DNA from: Vibrio atypicus
GTDB lineage: Bacteria; Pseudomonadota; Gammaproteobacteria; Enterobacterales; Vibrionaceae
NCBI RefSeq assembly: GCF_009811315.1
Contig: NZ_BLID01000008.1
Location: forward strand, 62,001-126,000
Direction: 5' to 3'
DNA length: 64,000 nt
Both the position numbers and the translations under genes were made by a program. This document shows positions 23,634 to 32,207 of this stretch, one piece after another. The number at the start of each line of letters is the position of its first letter. Within the stretch, counting starts at the first letter, position 1. Under the pieces are notes generated by a model. That model searched no databases and had not been told where the DNA came from. It was given only the letters and a program-made list of their open reading frames with translations.

Positions 23634-23990
23634 ATGGGAGTTTCTAAGGCGTATCGCGTACAAATATATCCACCCAGACAAGTACATATATTGTTGAAGG
23701 AATTAGCTAAAGAATCAGGACAAACGGTTAGTAAAACGGCTGTGTCTTTGATTGAGCAGGCATTAAATAATGACTCAACACTGCACGAAATCAGAAACGT
23801 ACAAGTGGATCAGAAGGAGATTTATCAGCAGCTAATTAACTTGCTGTCGATCAACGTGGCAACGACAGACTTTCTGCTCAAAAAGACCTGCTCTGAGGAT
23901 GAAATGGCTGAGGCTAAACAGGTCATTTCAGCGCGCACAAATGCTCTGCGTTCTCACTTTATTGGAGGGGACGATAATGGCAACGATTAG
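23634..23990 (+). CDS. TrwA-like ribbon-helix-helix relaxosome protein
   Basis: The 118-aa protein has an N-terminal ribbon-helix-helix stretch (A-Y-R-V-Q-I-Y-P-P-R-Q-V-H-I-L-L-K-E-L-A then T-V-S-K-T-A-V-S-L-I-E-Q-A-L, residues 5-42) and a helical C-terminal half likely to form tetramers. In R388, TrwA of about this size binds oriT and stimulates the coupling ATPase TrwB. Here it overlaps the coupling protein gene by 14 bp and is followed by the relaxase, the same order trwA-trwB-trwC. Identification rests on fold pattern and gene order. Confidence 0.65.
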   Translation: MGVSKAYRVQIYPPRQVHILLKELAKESGQTVSKTAVSLIEQALNNDSTLHEIRNVQVDQKEIYQQLINLLSINVATTDFLLKKTCSEDEMAEAKQVISARTNALRSHFIGGDDNGND

Positions 23991-25953
23991 AAAAGGTCGA
24001 GTCGGTGACTTTGTTCGTGGTGCGGACACATGGCTTCATAGCCAGCAGATGTTGTTATTCAGCGGAATTTGGATCTTTCTGCCTGGTGTTTTGTTGGCGA
24101 TTGTCGGTGGCCTGTTATACATCGGGATAGACGCCGATAAATGTGTTTTGCAAAACGCTAGTACATATCTTTGGGCACAATTGAAGGCACTAGTACAACC
24201 ATTTTCAAGCCTGACTATAGGAACCTGTGTTGCCCTAGATGGGCGCGACTCTCTGCCATCCTCTGTGGTGATAAATGAGCCACTATTCCAGGAAGCTGCT
24301 GTTAATCTTCTCAAATCCTTTGGATGGGCTTTCAGTTCGCTCTTTGTATTGTACTTGCCTATTGGTGTTTATCTTGTTGTTAAGGCCGTTAAACGAGGTA
24401 AGGAAATCAAAGAAGACAAATATATTCGAGGGGCGAAACTTGTTTCAGCCGAAAAGTTGAAAGGTGAAATCGTAGAAAAACATGGTGTTTCTGATTTAAC
24501 CCTCGGCGATTTCCCTATACCTACAGGATTTTCAAAAAAGCATACCTTGATTAGTGGCACCACCGGGGCTGGTAAATCTACAGCACTAACTCATTTGCTT
24601 AAAGCCATTCGCGCTCGTGGAGACCGAGCCGTGGTATATGACAAGAAAGGCGAGTTCGTAGAGATGTTCTACCGGGACGGAGTTGATCACATACTCAATC
24701 CGGCAGATAGCCGCTCACACCAATGGACTCCATGGGAAGAAATGGAGTCACCATTTGATGCAGACTGGATATCTGAGACACTTTTACCTAATTCTAATAG
24801 TAATAGCGGTTCTGAGAAATTCTTTACATCCGCTGCCAGAGCAGTTGTTTCTGCCGCACTTCAGAATTTATATCTAGACGGACCGAAGTCATTGCTTTCG
24901 CTTCTTCGGGCGACAGCGTGGAATGATCTTGAGTTACTCAAAGAACTGGTTGCAGGTACTCCAGCAGCGACATATTTCAATGAAGATAACGAGAGGACTC
25001 TCGAAAGTATTCGTTCAACCATCGTAGATGGTGTTCGTCCACTTCGCCTGTTGAAAGAAGAGAATAAAAAGGGATTCTTTTCTATAAGAGATTGGATAGC
25101 AGAAGGCGATGAACCTAATGCCGATGATAGTTGGTTATTCTTACCAGTACGAGAATCTGAAATAGAAATACAGAAACCTCTTATCTCGACCTGGATACAA
25201 GCTGCGGCCAAAGGGTTGATGGCACGCGGGGTTAATAACGAGCGGACTCTTTGGATTGTTGTCGATGAGCTACCAAGCCTCAAAAAAATTCCTGCTCTTT
25301 CAATGTTGATGGCCGAAGGGCGGGGCTTCGGTGCGGCTGTTGTTTTGGGTATTCAGGAAATAAACCAATTAGAGGAAGAGTTCGGGAAAAACGCCTCTAA
25401 AACCATACTTGGCCTGTGCTCCACACAGTTTCATTTTCGTTTGAATAATGCCGACACTGCTGAGTGGGTCTGCAAAGTACTTGGTGAAGCTGAACGTGAG
25501 GAAGTTGATGAAGACTTAAACTACTCCGCCGATGACATTCGAGATGGCGTCCGGGTCAGTTCTAAACGCCAAAACCGAAAAATTGTTCTTCCCAGTGAAA
25601 TCATGGACCTGCCTGATTTGTCTTGTTTTGCCAAAATTTGGGGCGTAGAGAGTAAAGCCCGTATTGATATTCCTTTCTTGAGACTTCCGAAGATCGCTGA
25701 CGGCTTTATTCAAGGTGATGAGAATGAGACGGTTGGTATGCGTCTGCTCAATGCTGCAAGAGCAATGAAAATGGAAGCTGATACTGACTTTGTTCCGAAT
25801 GAACTTTCCAATAAGCATGGTACTGAGGTGTCTAAAGGGCAATTACCAGCCCTAAGTGATATAGAACAGGAAGTACATTCAGTGTTGGGAACGAATGGAG
25901 TGGATGATGATTTGGTATTTAGTCTGCTTGGAAAAGGAGGCAAAAAATCATGA
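23977..25953 (+). CDS. Type IV coupling protein (TrwB/TraD family)
   Basis: The 658-aa protein has two N-terminal membrane spans (about residues 27-50 and 110-140), then a VirD4/TrwB ATPase domain. The Walker A GTTGAGKST is at about 194-202, preceded by HTLIS and followed by the family block DRAVVYDKKGEF, and the Walker B is in T-L-W-I-V-V-D-E-L-P-S-L. It would link the relaxosome to a secretion channel at the inner membrane. The start at 23977 has GGAGG upstream and overlaps the TrwA-like gene. The stop overlaps the relaxase start (ATGATG). No channel genes accompany it, so a helper's mating machinery would be used. Confidence 0.9.
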   Translation: MATIRKGRVGDFVRGADTWLHSQQMLLFSGIWIFLPGVLLAIVGGLLYIGIDADKCVLQNASTYLWAQLKALVQPFSSLTIGTCVALDGRDSLPSSVVINEPLFQEAAVNLLKSFGWAFSSLFVLYLPIGVYLVVKAVKRGKEIKEDKYIRGAKLVSAEKLKGEIVEKHGVSDLTLGDFPIPTGFSKKHTLISGTTGAGKSTALTHLLKAIRARGDRAVVYDKKGEFVEMFYRDGVDHILNPADSRSHQWTPWEEMESPFDADWISETLLPNSNSNSGSEKFFTSAARAVVSAALQNLYLDGPKSLLSLLRATAWNDLELLKELVAGTPAATYFNEDNERTLESIRSTIVDGVRPLRLLKEENKKGFFSIRDWIAEGDEPNADDSWLFLPVRESEIEIQKPLISTWIQAAAKGLMARGVNNERTLWIVVDELPSLKKIPALSMLMAEGRGFGAAVVLGIQEINQLEEEFGKNASKTILGLCSTQFHFRLNNADTAEWVCKVLGEAEREEVDEDLNYSADDIRDGVRVSSKRQNRKIVLPSEIMDLPDLSCFAKIWGVESKARIDIPFLRLPKIADGFIQGDENETVGMRLLNAARAMKMEADTDFVPNELSNKHGTEVSKGQLPALSDIEQEVHSVLGTNGVDDDLVFSLLGKGGKKS

Positions 25954-28900
25954 TGTCTGCGTCTTCTATTAAAAGTGCCGGAGCGGCCGGTCATTACTTT
26001 GAGCATGATGACTACTATGTAGACGGACTATCTCCTTCCACATGGATAGGTTCTGGTTCTGAGACTCTTGGCCTTGCTGGTGAGGTGGATAGAGAAACCT
26101 TTAAATCACTTTTGGAGGGACGGCTCCCTGACGGTCAACAGGTTGGCACTTTCCGTGACGGAGAATGGAAACACCAACCAGGAACCGACCTTACGTTTTC
26201 GGCACCTAAGAGTGTTTCTATTCTGGCAGAGGTAGCAGGCGACAAACGGCTTCTCGAAGCCCATGACCGGGCTGTCCAAGCGGTACTTCAATATATAGAG
26301 AGCGAATATATTGTCACAAGGAATCGCAACCGTACTAAGGATACCGTTGAATACGAGAAAACAGGTTCGCTGGTCGCAGCTACTTTCAAACACACAACCA
26401 GTCGTGCCCTTGATCCTCAGCTTCACACACACTGCGTGGTAATGAACTTAACACAGCGAAATGACGGCCAGTGGCGCTCAACGGAGAATAAACCAATCTT
26501 CATTGACCAAAAGCACCTTGGTCTGGTCTACCGTCAATTTCTCGCTCAAGAGGTTAGTTCACTGGGTTTTCGACTAGAGCACCCGGGTAAAGATGGGACC
26601 TGGGAAATTGCTGGGGTAAGTAAAGAGACTGTGCGTGAACTTTCGAAACGATCAGAGGCAATAGGAGATGCGCTGGAGGCTAGGGGAAAGACTCGTGAGA
26701 CGGCCACGGCTGTGGAAAAGGAGACCGCCACGCTCGACACGCGGGATCGAAAGGTTGCCGCTGAGCGAGGTGAGCTTCTGAATCGCTGGCATGCCGAATT
26801 GGGGAAAGAGAAGTTGGAAGAATTGGAAGAGGTCATCGCTCAGTCTCGGGAAAAAATCCCATCTCTGGAGTTGCAATCCGAGGCGATTTTGGCGCGGGTT
26901 CAATTAGCCAACGAAGCCGTCATGTGGGCGACTGAACACCTTGGAGAGCGTGATACATCTTGGACTCATCACGATCTAGTCAAAGAGGTTAGCCGCTATG
27001 CTGGATCGCGAGTACTACTTTCTGATGTAAATAATGCGATTGATGCTGCAATTGGCAGTGGTCAGCTCATAGAGAAGTCGGTTAGAACCTTTGATAAGGT
27101 CAGTAAGCAAGAGGTTGATGTTCGAGGATATACATCGCACGCGGCCATCGCCATTGAGGATGAGCTTCTTAGAGAGGAATATCTAGGTCGAGACCGAGTT
27201 CAGAGGCTTTGCAGCCGAGAGCAGGCGGTTGAGGCTATTTCCAATGCCGAGGAGAAGGCAAACGAAATTGGATATGAATGGAATACTGACCAAAGGAAAG
27301 CCACAGAGGGTATTTTGCTCTCTGAGAACAGGATCGTCGGAGTACAAGGGCTCGCTGGTACTGCTAAAACAAACAGCGTACTCAGCACAGTTGCCAATAC
27401 AGCACGAAATATGGGATACGAAGTAAAAGGTCTTGCTCCAACCAACTCGGCAGCTCAGAGTCTATCCGAGGGCGCGAATATTTCTTCTAGTACAATTCAA
27501 AGTTTTCTAGGTAGAAGCCGCAACGAATGGGTAGAGGAAAAAAGGCTGCTCTCACAAATAGAGAAAATTGACAGGCGGCTGGAGCGTATCATCAATGCAC
27601 TCAAAAACCCTGGAGTAGACCTCAAAACAGGTACTCAAATTCCCGAAACTTCTCCCATTTACCAAAAGAGAATTGATGAGCTTTGTTGTGAAAAAGACGA
27701 GTTAAAGAGCCAGCGTGAAGAATTAGCGAAGGGATTGCAGCGCTCCCCTCAACTTTGGATTGTCGATGAGGCATCGATGGTTGGTACAAAGCTGATGCAC
27801 GATCTATTTCAAAGAGCTAGCCAGGTGGGAGCTAGAGTTGTATTAACAGGAGACGTTCGCCAGCTTGCCTCTGTGGAGGCTGGGGCTGCTTTTCGTCAGC
27901 TTCAGGCTCATGGTATGGAAACGTATCGACTAGAAGAGATCGTTCGACAGACTAATCGAGGTACGAGGGATGCGGTTTATCTCTCTTTAATGAAAAGGGC
28001 TTCAGATGCCTTAGCTCGATTGCAAGAAAGTGGTAGTACCATCAAGGAACTGGTTCACCATAAACAAAACGGAAGAATTGATTATGTAAAAAGTGGAGAG
28101 ATTCGCAGGCAAGAGCTAGTGAAAGACTATATGGGTCTTGCGCCAGATGAGCGAACTAAAAGTATTATCCTTGAACCAAGCCGCGAGGGTAGGTGGAGCA
28201 CTAATAAGTTAGTTCGCGATGCCCTAAAAAGAGAAGGTGCTCTGAGCGAAGAGATTCAAACTAACCAGCTATCACCAGTCGATACAACCGAAGCTGAAAG
28301 ACGAGTGGTGACATCGTATCAAAACGGGCAAATCGTCCGATTTGCCCGTAGCTTCAAACGTGAGGGTATCAAGCAGGGCTTGTATTACGAGGTCGTTGGC
28401 CGAGATAGTCACGATATCTTACTCAAGAAGTTCGGGAGTAATGAACAGTCCGAACCGATTCGATTTTCACCTGAACGCTATGTGGCCAAGAATATTCAGT
28501 TGTTTAATTTGACTAAAAGTGGTCTCGCCGTTGGTGAGAAGATCGTATGGCGTGATAATGATAAAACTTCTGGGCGATTAAACAACGACACGGCCACAGT
28601 TGAGAAAATAGAATCCACGAACGTAACCTTCAGACTTTCAAATGGGAAACTCAGTGAGTTTGATATGTCCACAATGGCGAATTCTCATTGGGATTATGGA
28701 TACGCAATGACTGTCCATGCAGCTCAAGGTAAGACTGCTCAAAATGTATTTGTTCATGCTGAAGCGAACCGAGATGCATTATTGAACACAGAGCAGTTCT
28801 ACGTGCAAATATCGAGAGCAAAGGACCGCGTGTATCTCTACACCAATTCTAAAGAGGGACTTATTAGGGCTGTTGAGCAGCGATCAGGGCAGAAGCAGGC

Positions 28901-29063
28901 TGCTAAAGAAAGCCGCTACCAACCATTGGAACGGCTTGACCATTTGTTCGAAAAGCTATGGCATCAAACAACAGATCGAGAAGTTTTGCCAGAGCAATCA
29001 CCTGATAGAGGCCAGGGTAAAGAGACAGCAAGAGGTGATATAGAGCGCACTTTAACAAGATAA
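25950..29063 (+). CDS. MOBF-family conjugative relaxase/helicase (TrwC/TraI-like)
   Basis: The 1037-aa protein joins a relaxase and a RecD-like helicase. The N terminus has the catalytic tyrosines (Y16, Y22, Y23 in A-G-H-Y-F-E-H-D-D-Y-Y) and the metal-binding triad H148, H159, H161 (ALDPQLHTH). The helicase part begins near 430 with Walker A GLAGTAKT (467-474), D-E-A-S-M-V as Walker B, and later motifs (GDVRQL, T-V-H-A-A-Q-G-K-T). Length is close to TrwC (about 970 aa) and well below F TraI (about 1750 aa). It would nick oriT, stay attached to the 5' end and unwind the strand for transfer. The gene overlaps the coupling protein gene. Confidence 0.93.
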   Translation: MMSASSIKSAGAAGHYFEHDDYYVDGLSPSTWIGSGSETLGLAGEVDRETFKSLLEGRLPDGQQVGTFRDGEWKHQPGTDLTFSAPKSVSILAEVAGDKRLLEAHDRAVQAVLQYIESEYIVTRNRNRTKDTVEYEKTGSLVAATFKHTTSRALDPQLHTHCVVMNLTQRNDGQWRSTENKPIFIDQKHLGLVYRQFLAQEVSSLGFRLEHPGKDGTWEIAGVSKETVRELSKRSEAIGDALEARGKTRETATAVEKETATLDTRDRKVAAERGELLNRWHAELGKEKLEELEEVIAQSREKIPSLELQSEAILARVQLANEAVMWATEHLGERDTSWTHHDLVKEVSRYAGSRVLLSDVNNAIDAAIGSGQLIEKSVRTFDKVSKQEVDVRGYTSHAAIAIEDELLREEYLGRDRVQRLCSREQAVEAISNAEEKANEIGYEWNTDQRKATEGILLSENRIVGVQGLAGTAKTNSVLSTVANTARNMGYEVKGLAPTNSAAQSLSEGANISSSTIQSFLGRSRNEWVEEKRLLSQIEKIDRRLERIINALKNPGVDLKTGTQIPETSPIYQKRIDELCCEKDELKSQREELAKGLQRSPQLWIVDEASMVGTKLMHDLFQRASQVGARVVLTGDVRQLASVEAGAAFRQLQAHGMETYRLEEIVRQTNRGTRDAVYLSLMKRASDALARLQESGSTIKELVHHKQNGRIDYVKSGEIRRQELVKDYMGLAPDERTKSIILEPSREGRWSTNKLVRDALKREGALSEEIQTNQLSPVDTTEAERRVVTSYQNGQIVRFARSFKREGIKQGLYYEVVGRDSHDILLKKFGSNEQSEPIRFSPERYVAKNIQLFNLTKSGLAVGEKIVWRDNDKTSGRLNNDTATVEKIESTNVTFRLSNGKLSEFDMSTMANSHWDYGYAMTVHAAQGKTAQNVFVHAEANRDALLNTEQFYVQISRAKDRVYLYTNSKEGLIRAVEQRSGQKQAAKESRYQPLERLDHLFEKLWHQTTDREVLPEQSPDRGQGKETARGDIERTLTR

Positions 29064-29071
29064 TAATTGTC

Positions 29072-29100
29072 TGTTGTCCAAATTGGTAATTTTGGCGTGC
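29072..29100 (+). promoter_or_regulatory. Island operator, site 4 (lipoprotein gene)
   Basis: It contains GTTGTCCAAATTGGTAATTT and ends GGCGTGC. Its end lies 63 bp before the GTG start at 29163. The GGGCA core is altered to GGTAA. Confidence 0.65.
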
Positions 29101-29162
29101 TGCTTACGCTGCCCTCTTATTTCAAAATGGAATGAACATAAAATATAAATGGAGATATCAAC

Positions 29163-30695
29163 GTGAAAGTGTTTTTTTTGCCAATAATTACGGCTGCTTT
29201 ATTAATGGGGTGTTCCGCGACTACGTCTAGTAACACAAGTAATATTCTGTCAGATACGGTAACTCAAACAAACGATGAAGTGGAGCCTGATGTTCAAGCT
29301 GCACTGGATAATATGAAGGCTGTTGGGTACAAGTTGGAAGACTTTGGTAGTGATGCTTCGTTCAATTCGGCAGCTAAGATGGTTGCCGAGTTAGGGGCTG
29401 AATGGCAAATGTTTAATCTTTGGGCGGAAGACTTGCTAGACCCAAGAAATCAAAAGAAAGCTTTGGATTCTATTCGTATCGCTAATGATAAGAGACGAAA
29501 AGAAGCAAGGACGATAAACTTTTCAAAAAAAGAGCGATATTCTGAGAAAGCTGATCTGGCTATGAAATATGCGTTTTCGGATTGTTTCGATGATTCTGGT
29601 CAACTGCGTTCTGCTGATGCTTATATCAACCGCTACGCGCGAAGTAATGTTGCTTCTTTTGGAATACAGGCTGAGTTGTATGAGCGTTGCTTGATTAATG
29701 GAGGTGTGGAATGTACGGAAAACGGCCAAGAGCTGGATTTGGAAGGTTTTCTAGTAAAATACAATAAAACCGCACCAGAAAATATGAAAGTTCTAGCCTT
29801 CAACCAATACTATGAACGCTGCTCGGTTCCCACTCCGGTATCCTTCGTTCATTATACCATTTCGGCTCATGATAATGATGTTATAGGTAGCTTGATAGCT
29901 GCGAGTGCTCCGCGAGTTGGGTGGGAATATGCGCTCAAAATGGCTCATGATGTGGTGGATATTCAATCCCGATCTGGGGTCATGAATATGATTGCATCCA
30001 ATTTCTATAACTACCAAAGAACGGGATACTTTGATGCTTTCGATATTCGGCCTTTCAGAATTTCCCGAGCTAATGTGATATCGGTAATGCATGTCGGTGG
30101 AATGTGTGCAGCGTTTGGTGCAGAGACAATAGCAGGAAATAACAACGATAGTGGTATCGAAATCGACGAAATAGCAATTGCTCTGGGTGCACAACCTCGT
30201 CAACGGGATAGAGGCTATCACTGCTTGAATTGGACGGATGGTAACTGGAAGCGTGTAGCTAACTATGTGGCTGGCGAAAGTGAAGGGATTCGTAGATTTA
30301 TGTCGGTTTATTCTCCAGCATTCAATAGCTATTCGGTGCCTTATTGGAGCTACCCTGGTCCTTACCAAAATTATTCTATTTTTCAGACAAGGAACCTTAA
30401 AAAAGGAAGTGGTGTTGCAAGTTATACCGAGCGAGTAAGAGAGAAAGAAATCTGTTCGACATACGCGGCATCCCATTCTAGTTTAGCGACATGGTCCTAC
30501 CCTGCTTGTGATTACTTGGAAAAGGCAAGTTTATCAATGAGGAATAAGGAGAGCATGACGCAAGCTGCTGGTAGATTAGATGCTTATATATGTAGCAGTG
30601 CAGAGGCTGAAAACGGCTACGGTCAACCAGACTTATCGCGCTGCCCAACAGTCTTCACACGAAAGCAAATAGAGGCTGGTGAACACAAATATTGA
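29163..30695 (+). CDS. Cys-rich exported lipoprotein of unknown function (510 aa)
   Basis: The protein starts with a lipoprotein signal (A-L-L-M-G-C at residues 12-17) and has more than a dozen cysteines spread through the mature part (for example E-R-C-L, E-C-T-E-N, G-M-C-A-A, Y-H-C-L-N-W, Y-P-A-C-D), which suggests disulfides in an oxidising compartment. The first 120 residues are acidic and helical. No family was recognised. The GTG start at 29163 has GGAG upstream. It has its own island operator and a terminator after it, so it is a single-gene unit of the transfer regulon. A surface or mating-contact role is inferred only from that regulation. Confidence 0.7.
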   Translation: MKVFFLPIITAALLMGCSATTSSNTSNILSDTVTQTNDEVEPDVQAALDNMKAVGYKLEDFGSDASFNSAAKMVAELGAEWQMFNLWAEDLLDPRNQKKALDSIRIANDKRRKEARTINFSKKERYSEKADLAMKYAFSDCFDDSGQLRSADAYINRYARSNVASFGIQAELYERCLINGGVECTENGQELDLEGFLVKYNKTAPENMKVLAFNQYYERCSVPTPVSFVHYTISAHDNDVIGSLIAASAPRVGWEYALKMAHDVVDIQSRSGVMNMIASNFYNYQRTGYFDAFDIRPFRISRANVISVMHVGGMCAAFGAETIAGNNNDSGIEIDEIAIALGAQPRQRDRGYHCLNWTDGNWKRVANYVAGESEGIRRFMSVYSPAFNSYSVPYWSYPGPYQNYSIFQTRNLKKGSGVASYTERVREKEICSTYAASHSSLATWSYPACDYLEKASLSMRNKESMTQAAGRLDAYICSSAEAENGYGQPDLSRCPTVFTRKQIEAGEHKY

Positions 30696-30716
30696 AACTC
30701 TTTCATTACTAATTTA

Positions 30717-30739
30717 GGAGCCTCTTGGGCTCCTTTTTT
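30717..30739 (+). terminator. Rho-independent terminator after the lipoprotein gene
   Basis: The stem GGAGCC / GGCTCC with a 5-nt loop is followed by TTTTTT. It runs directly into operator site 5. Confidence 0.8.
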
Positions 30740-30764
30740 GTCTCAATTGGGCGATTTGACGTGC
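30738..30764 (+). promoter_or_regulatory. Island operator, site 5
   Basis: It begins TTGTCTCAATTGGGCGATTT and ends GACGTGC. Its end lies 57 bp before the start at 30821. Confidence 0.65.
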
Positions 30765-30820
30765 TATCTATTGGCCCATGCTCTGAAAGAATAAGATTTA
30801 GAACATTCGGGAGGTACTCA

Positions 30821-31048
30821 ATGATTACTGGAATTTTTAAGAAGTTATTTAGGGAAGACTCTGCATTAGATTTGCGTCATCAACTATCCAGTCTTGTAAC
30901 TGAAATGGAGTCATATCAAGCTGAGTTTGAACGCTTCCATGCAGATATAGAAGTGTCGGTTAGTCATTTCGAGCATATTTTGGAATCAAATAATTTCATA
31001 AGTGCAGAATGGGTTAATGGGAATCTGTATATAACACATCGTTATTAA
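30821..31048 (+). CDS. Small hypothetical protein (75 aa)
   Basis: A 75-aa product (M-I-T-G-I-F-K-K-L-F start) is helical, with a probable coiled segment over residues 12-50. GGGAGG lies 6 nt before the ATG at 30821. It is 11 bp ahead of the 271-aa gene and shares operator site 5. No family was recognised. Confidence 0.6.
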   Translation: MITGIFKKLFREDSALDLRHQLSSLVTEMESYQAEFERFHADIEVSVSHFEHILESNNFISAEWVNGNLYITHRY

Positions 31049-31059
31049 AGGGGAGTGGT

Positions 31060-31875
31060 ATGGAACTCAATGAAAAAGCAAAAGTTACAGCAATTTATCA
31101 AGAGCTTAGTAAAGTTGATGCTTCTGAGCCTAACAAGTTGGTTTCTACGCTCGAAAACTCGGCTAAATTAGCAGTTAAAAACATAAATCACCGTATATCA
31201 AATGATGAACATATTAAAACTAGCGTTTTTAATTTTAGTCATATGAATGAACAATATAGGCGGCTATCTCAGCAGCAGATGAAAATAGTGGATTCTGTTC
31301 AAATGCTTGCCAAAAAGGTAGAAAGCCTAGGGTATGAGAAGCCAAGTCAAGATAACTGGCTATCCAAGACTCTATCGAACTATCAGAGAGGATACTTAGA
31401 GAATGATATTTTCACTGAAGCGGCAGGGGCTTTAGTCTGGATGGCTGCAAAAGCTGTTCAAAAAATATTTTTTGAGTCAGATAAGAATAAGCAACAACAA
31501 GAAGCGCATCAACTAAAAAAAGATATTGGAAAAATGACAAAGGTCTTGGGAGTTGAGTTATCTCGCCTTCATCAGGATACCAAATTAGAACAGCGCCATG
31601 AACAGATGTCTCAAGCGATTGGAAATGCACAACAATTGGAACAACGTGGACAGCAGAAAGAGGCTGATAAGTTGATTGTTAATGCTTATAACAATCTATC
31701 TTCGACTGCTAAAAAAGAATACGGCTTGTATGAACCTAGGCCAGAACATCAAAAAATTATCTTCCAAGCTCAGTCTAGAGAAAAACTCCGTCATGAAGCA
31801 GAAGCAAGAACCCAGAATCAGTTGAACAGTGATCAAGTGAAAGAGCGTGATAAGAGTAAATCCATCGAACGCTGA
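31060..31875 (+). CDS. Hypothetical coiled-coil protein (271 aa)
   Basis: The protein is soluble, highly charged and helical, with long Gln/Glu/Lys-rich coiled segments (about 60-110 and 145-210) around a short hydrophobic stretch A-G-A-L-V-W-M-A-A-K-A-V near residues 128-139. No signal peptide is seen. A strong AGGGGAG-like site precedes the ATG. It is the last gene of the operon led by operator site 5; terminator at 31980-32011. No family was recognised. A cytoplasmic partner in DNA processing is possible. Confidence 0.6.
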   Translation: MELNEKAKVTAIYQELSKVDASEPNKLVSTLENSAKLAVKNINHRISNDEHIKTSVFNFSHMNEQYRRLSQQQMKIVDSVQMLAKKVESLGYEKPSQDNWLSKTLSNYQRGYLENDIFTEAAGALVWMAAKAVQKIFFESDKNKQQQEAHQLKKDIGKMTKVLGVELSRLHQDTKLEQRHEQMSQAIGNAQQLEQRGQQKEADKLIVNAYNNLSSTAKKEYGLYEPRPEHQKIIFQAQSREKLRHEAEARTQNQLNSDQVKERDKSKSIER

Positions 31876-31979
31876 AACACTATTACGCCTAGAAACGCAC
31901 TTAGACGTAATGGTACATAGATGCTTGCCAGAAGAGTCACGAGTCGTTGTGCTTCTATTTCTGGATGCTTACTTAAGAA

Positions 31980-32011
31980 CGCCTAGGGTAGTTAAATTCT
32001 AGGCGTTTTTT
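31980..32011 (+). terminator. Rho-independent terminator
   Basis: The stem CGCCTAG / CTAGGCG with a 12-nt loop is followed by TTTTTT. Confidence 0.8.
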
Positions 32012-32207
32012 ATTTGTGGTAAGTTGTGGTAAAAAATTTACCACAAACAGTGTTTGTGGTAGCTTTTGTAACAAAAGCTATCAAAGCACTTTAAAAACAT
32101 ATACTTAAAACCGATCTCGATACCCACTTGTTACGTTTATCCTGAATGCAATGGACTAGGTTTCTTCTGAGGGGACCAATCAACGTTCCACGTAAATGAT
32201 GTAAGAT
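32012..32207. other. Inverted-repeat-rich spacer before the ABC-3C operon end
   Basis: It holds a perfect inverted repeat with arms TTGTGGTAAA / TTTACCACAA (32024-32046), then another TTTGTGGTA and AGCTTTTG..AACAAAAGCT-like arms (about 32061-32082). These may be terminators for the convergent ABC-3C operon or binding sites. No gene is seen. Confidence 0.4.

Noticed and set aside
29793..30476. 227-codon minus-strand frame
   Set aside because: Lies wholly inside the lipoprotein gene (29163-30695), which has a clear signal peptide and its own operator and terminator; the antisense frame is a shadow.
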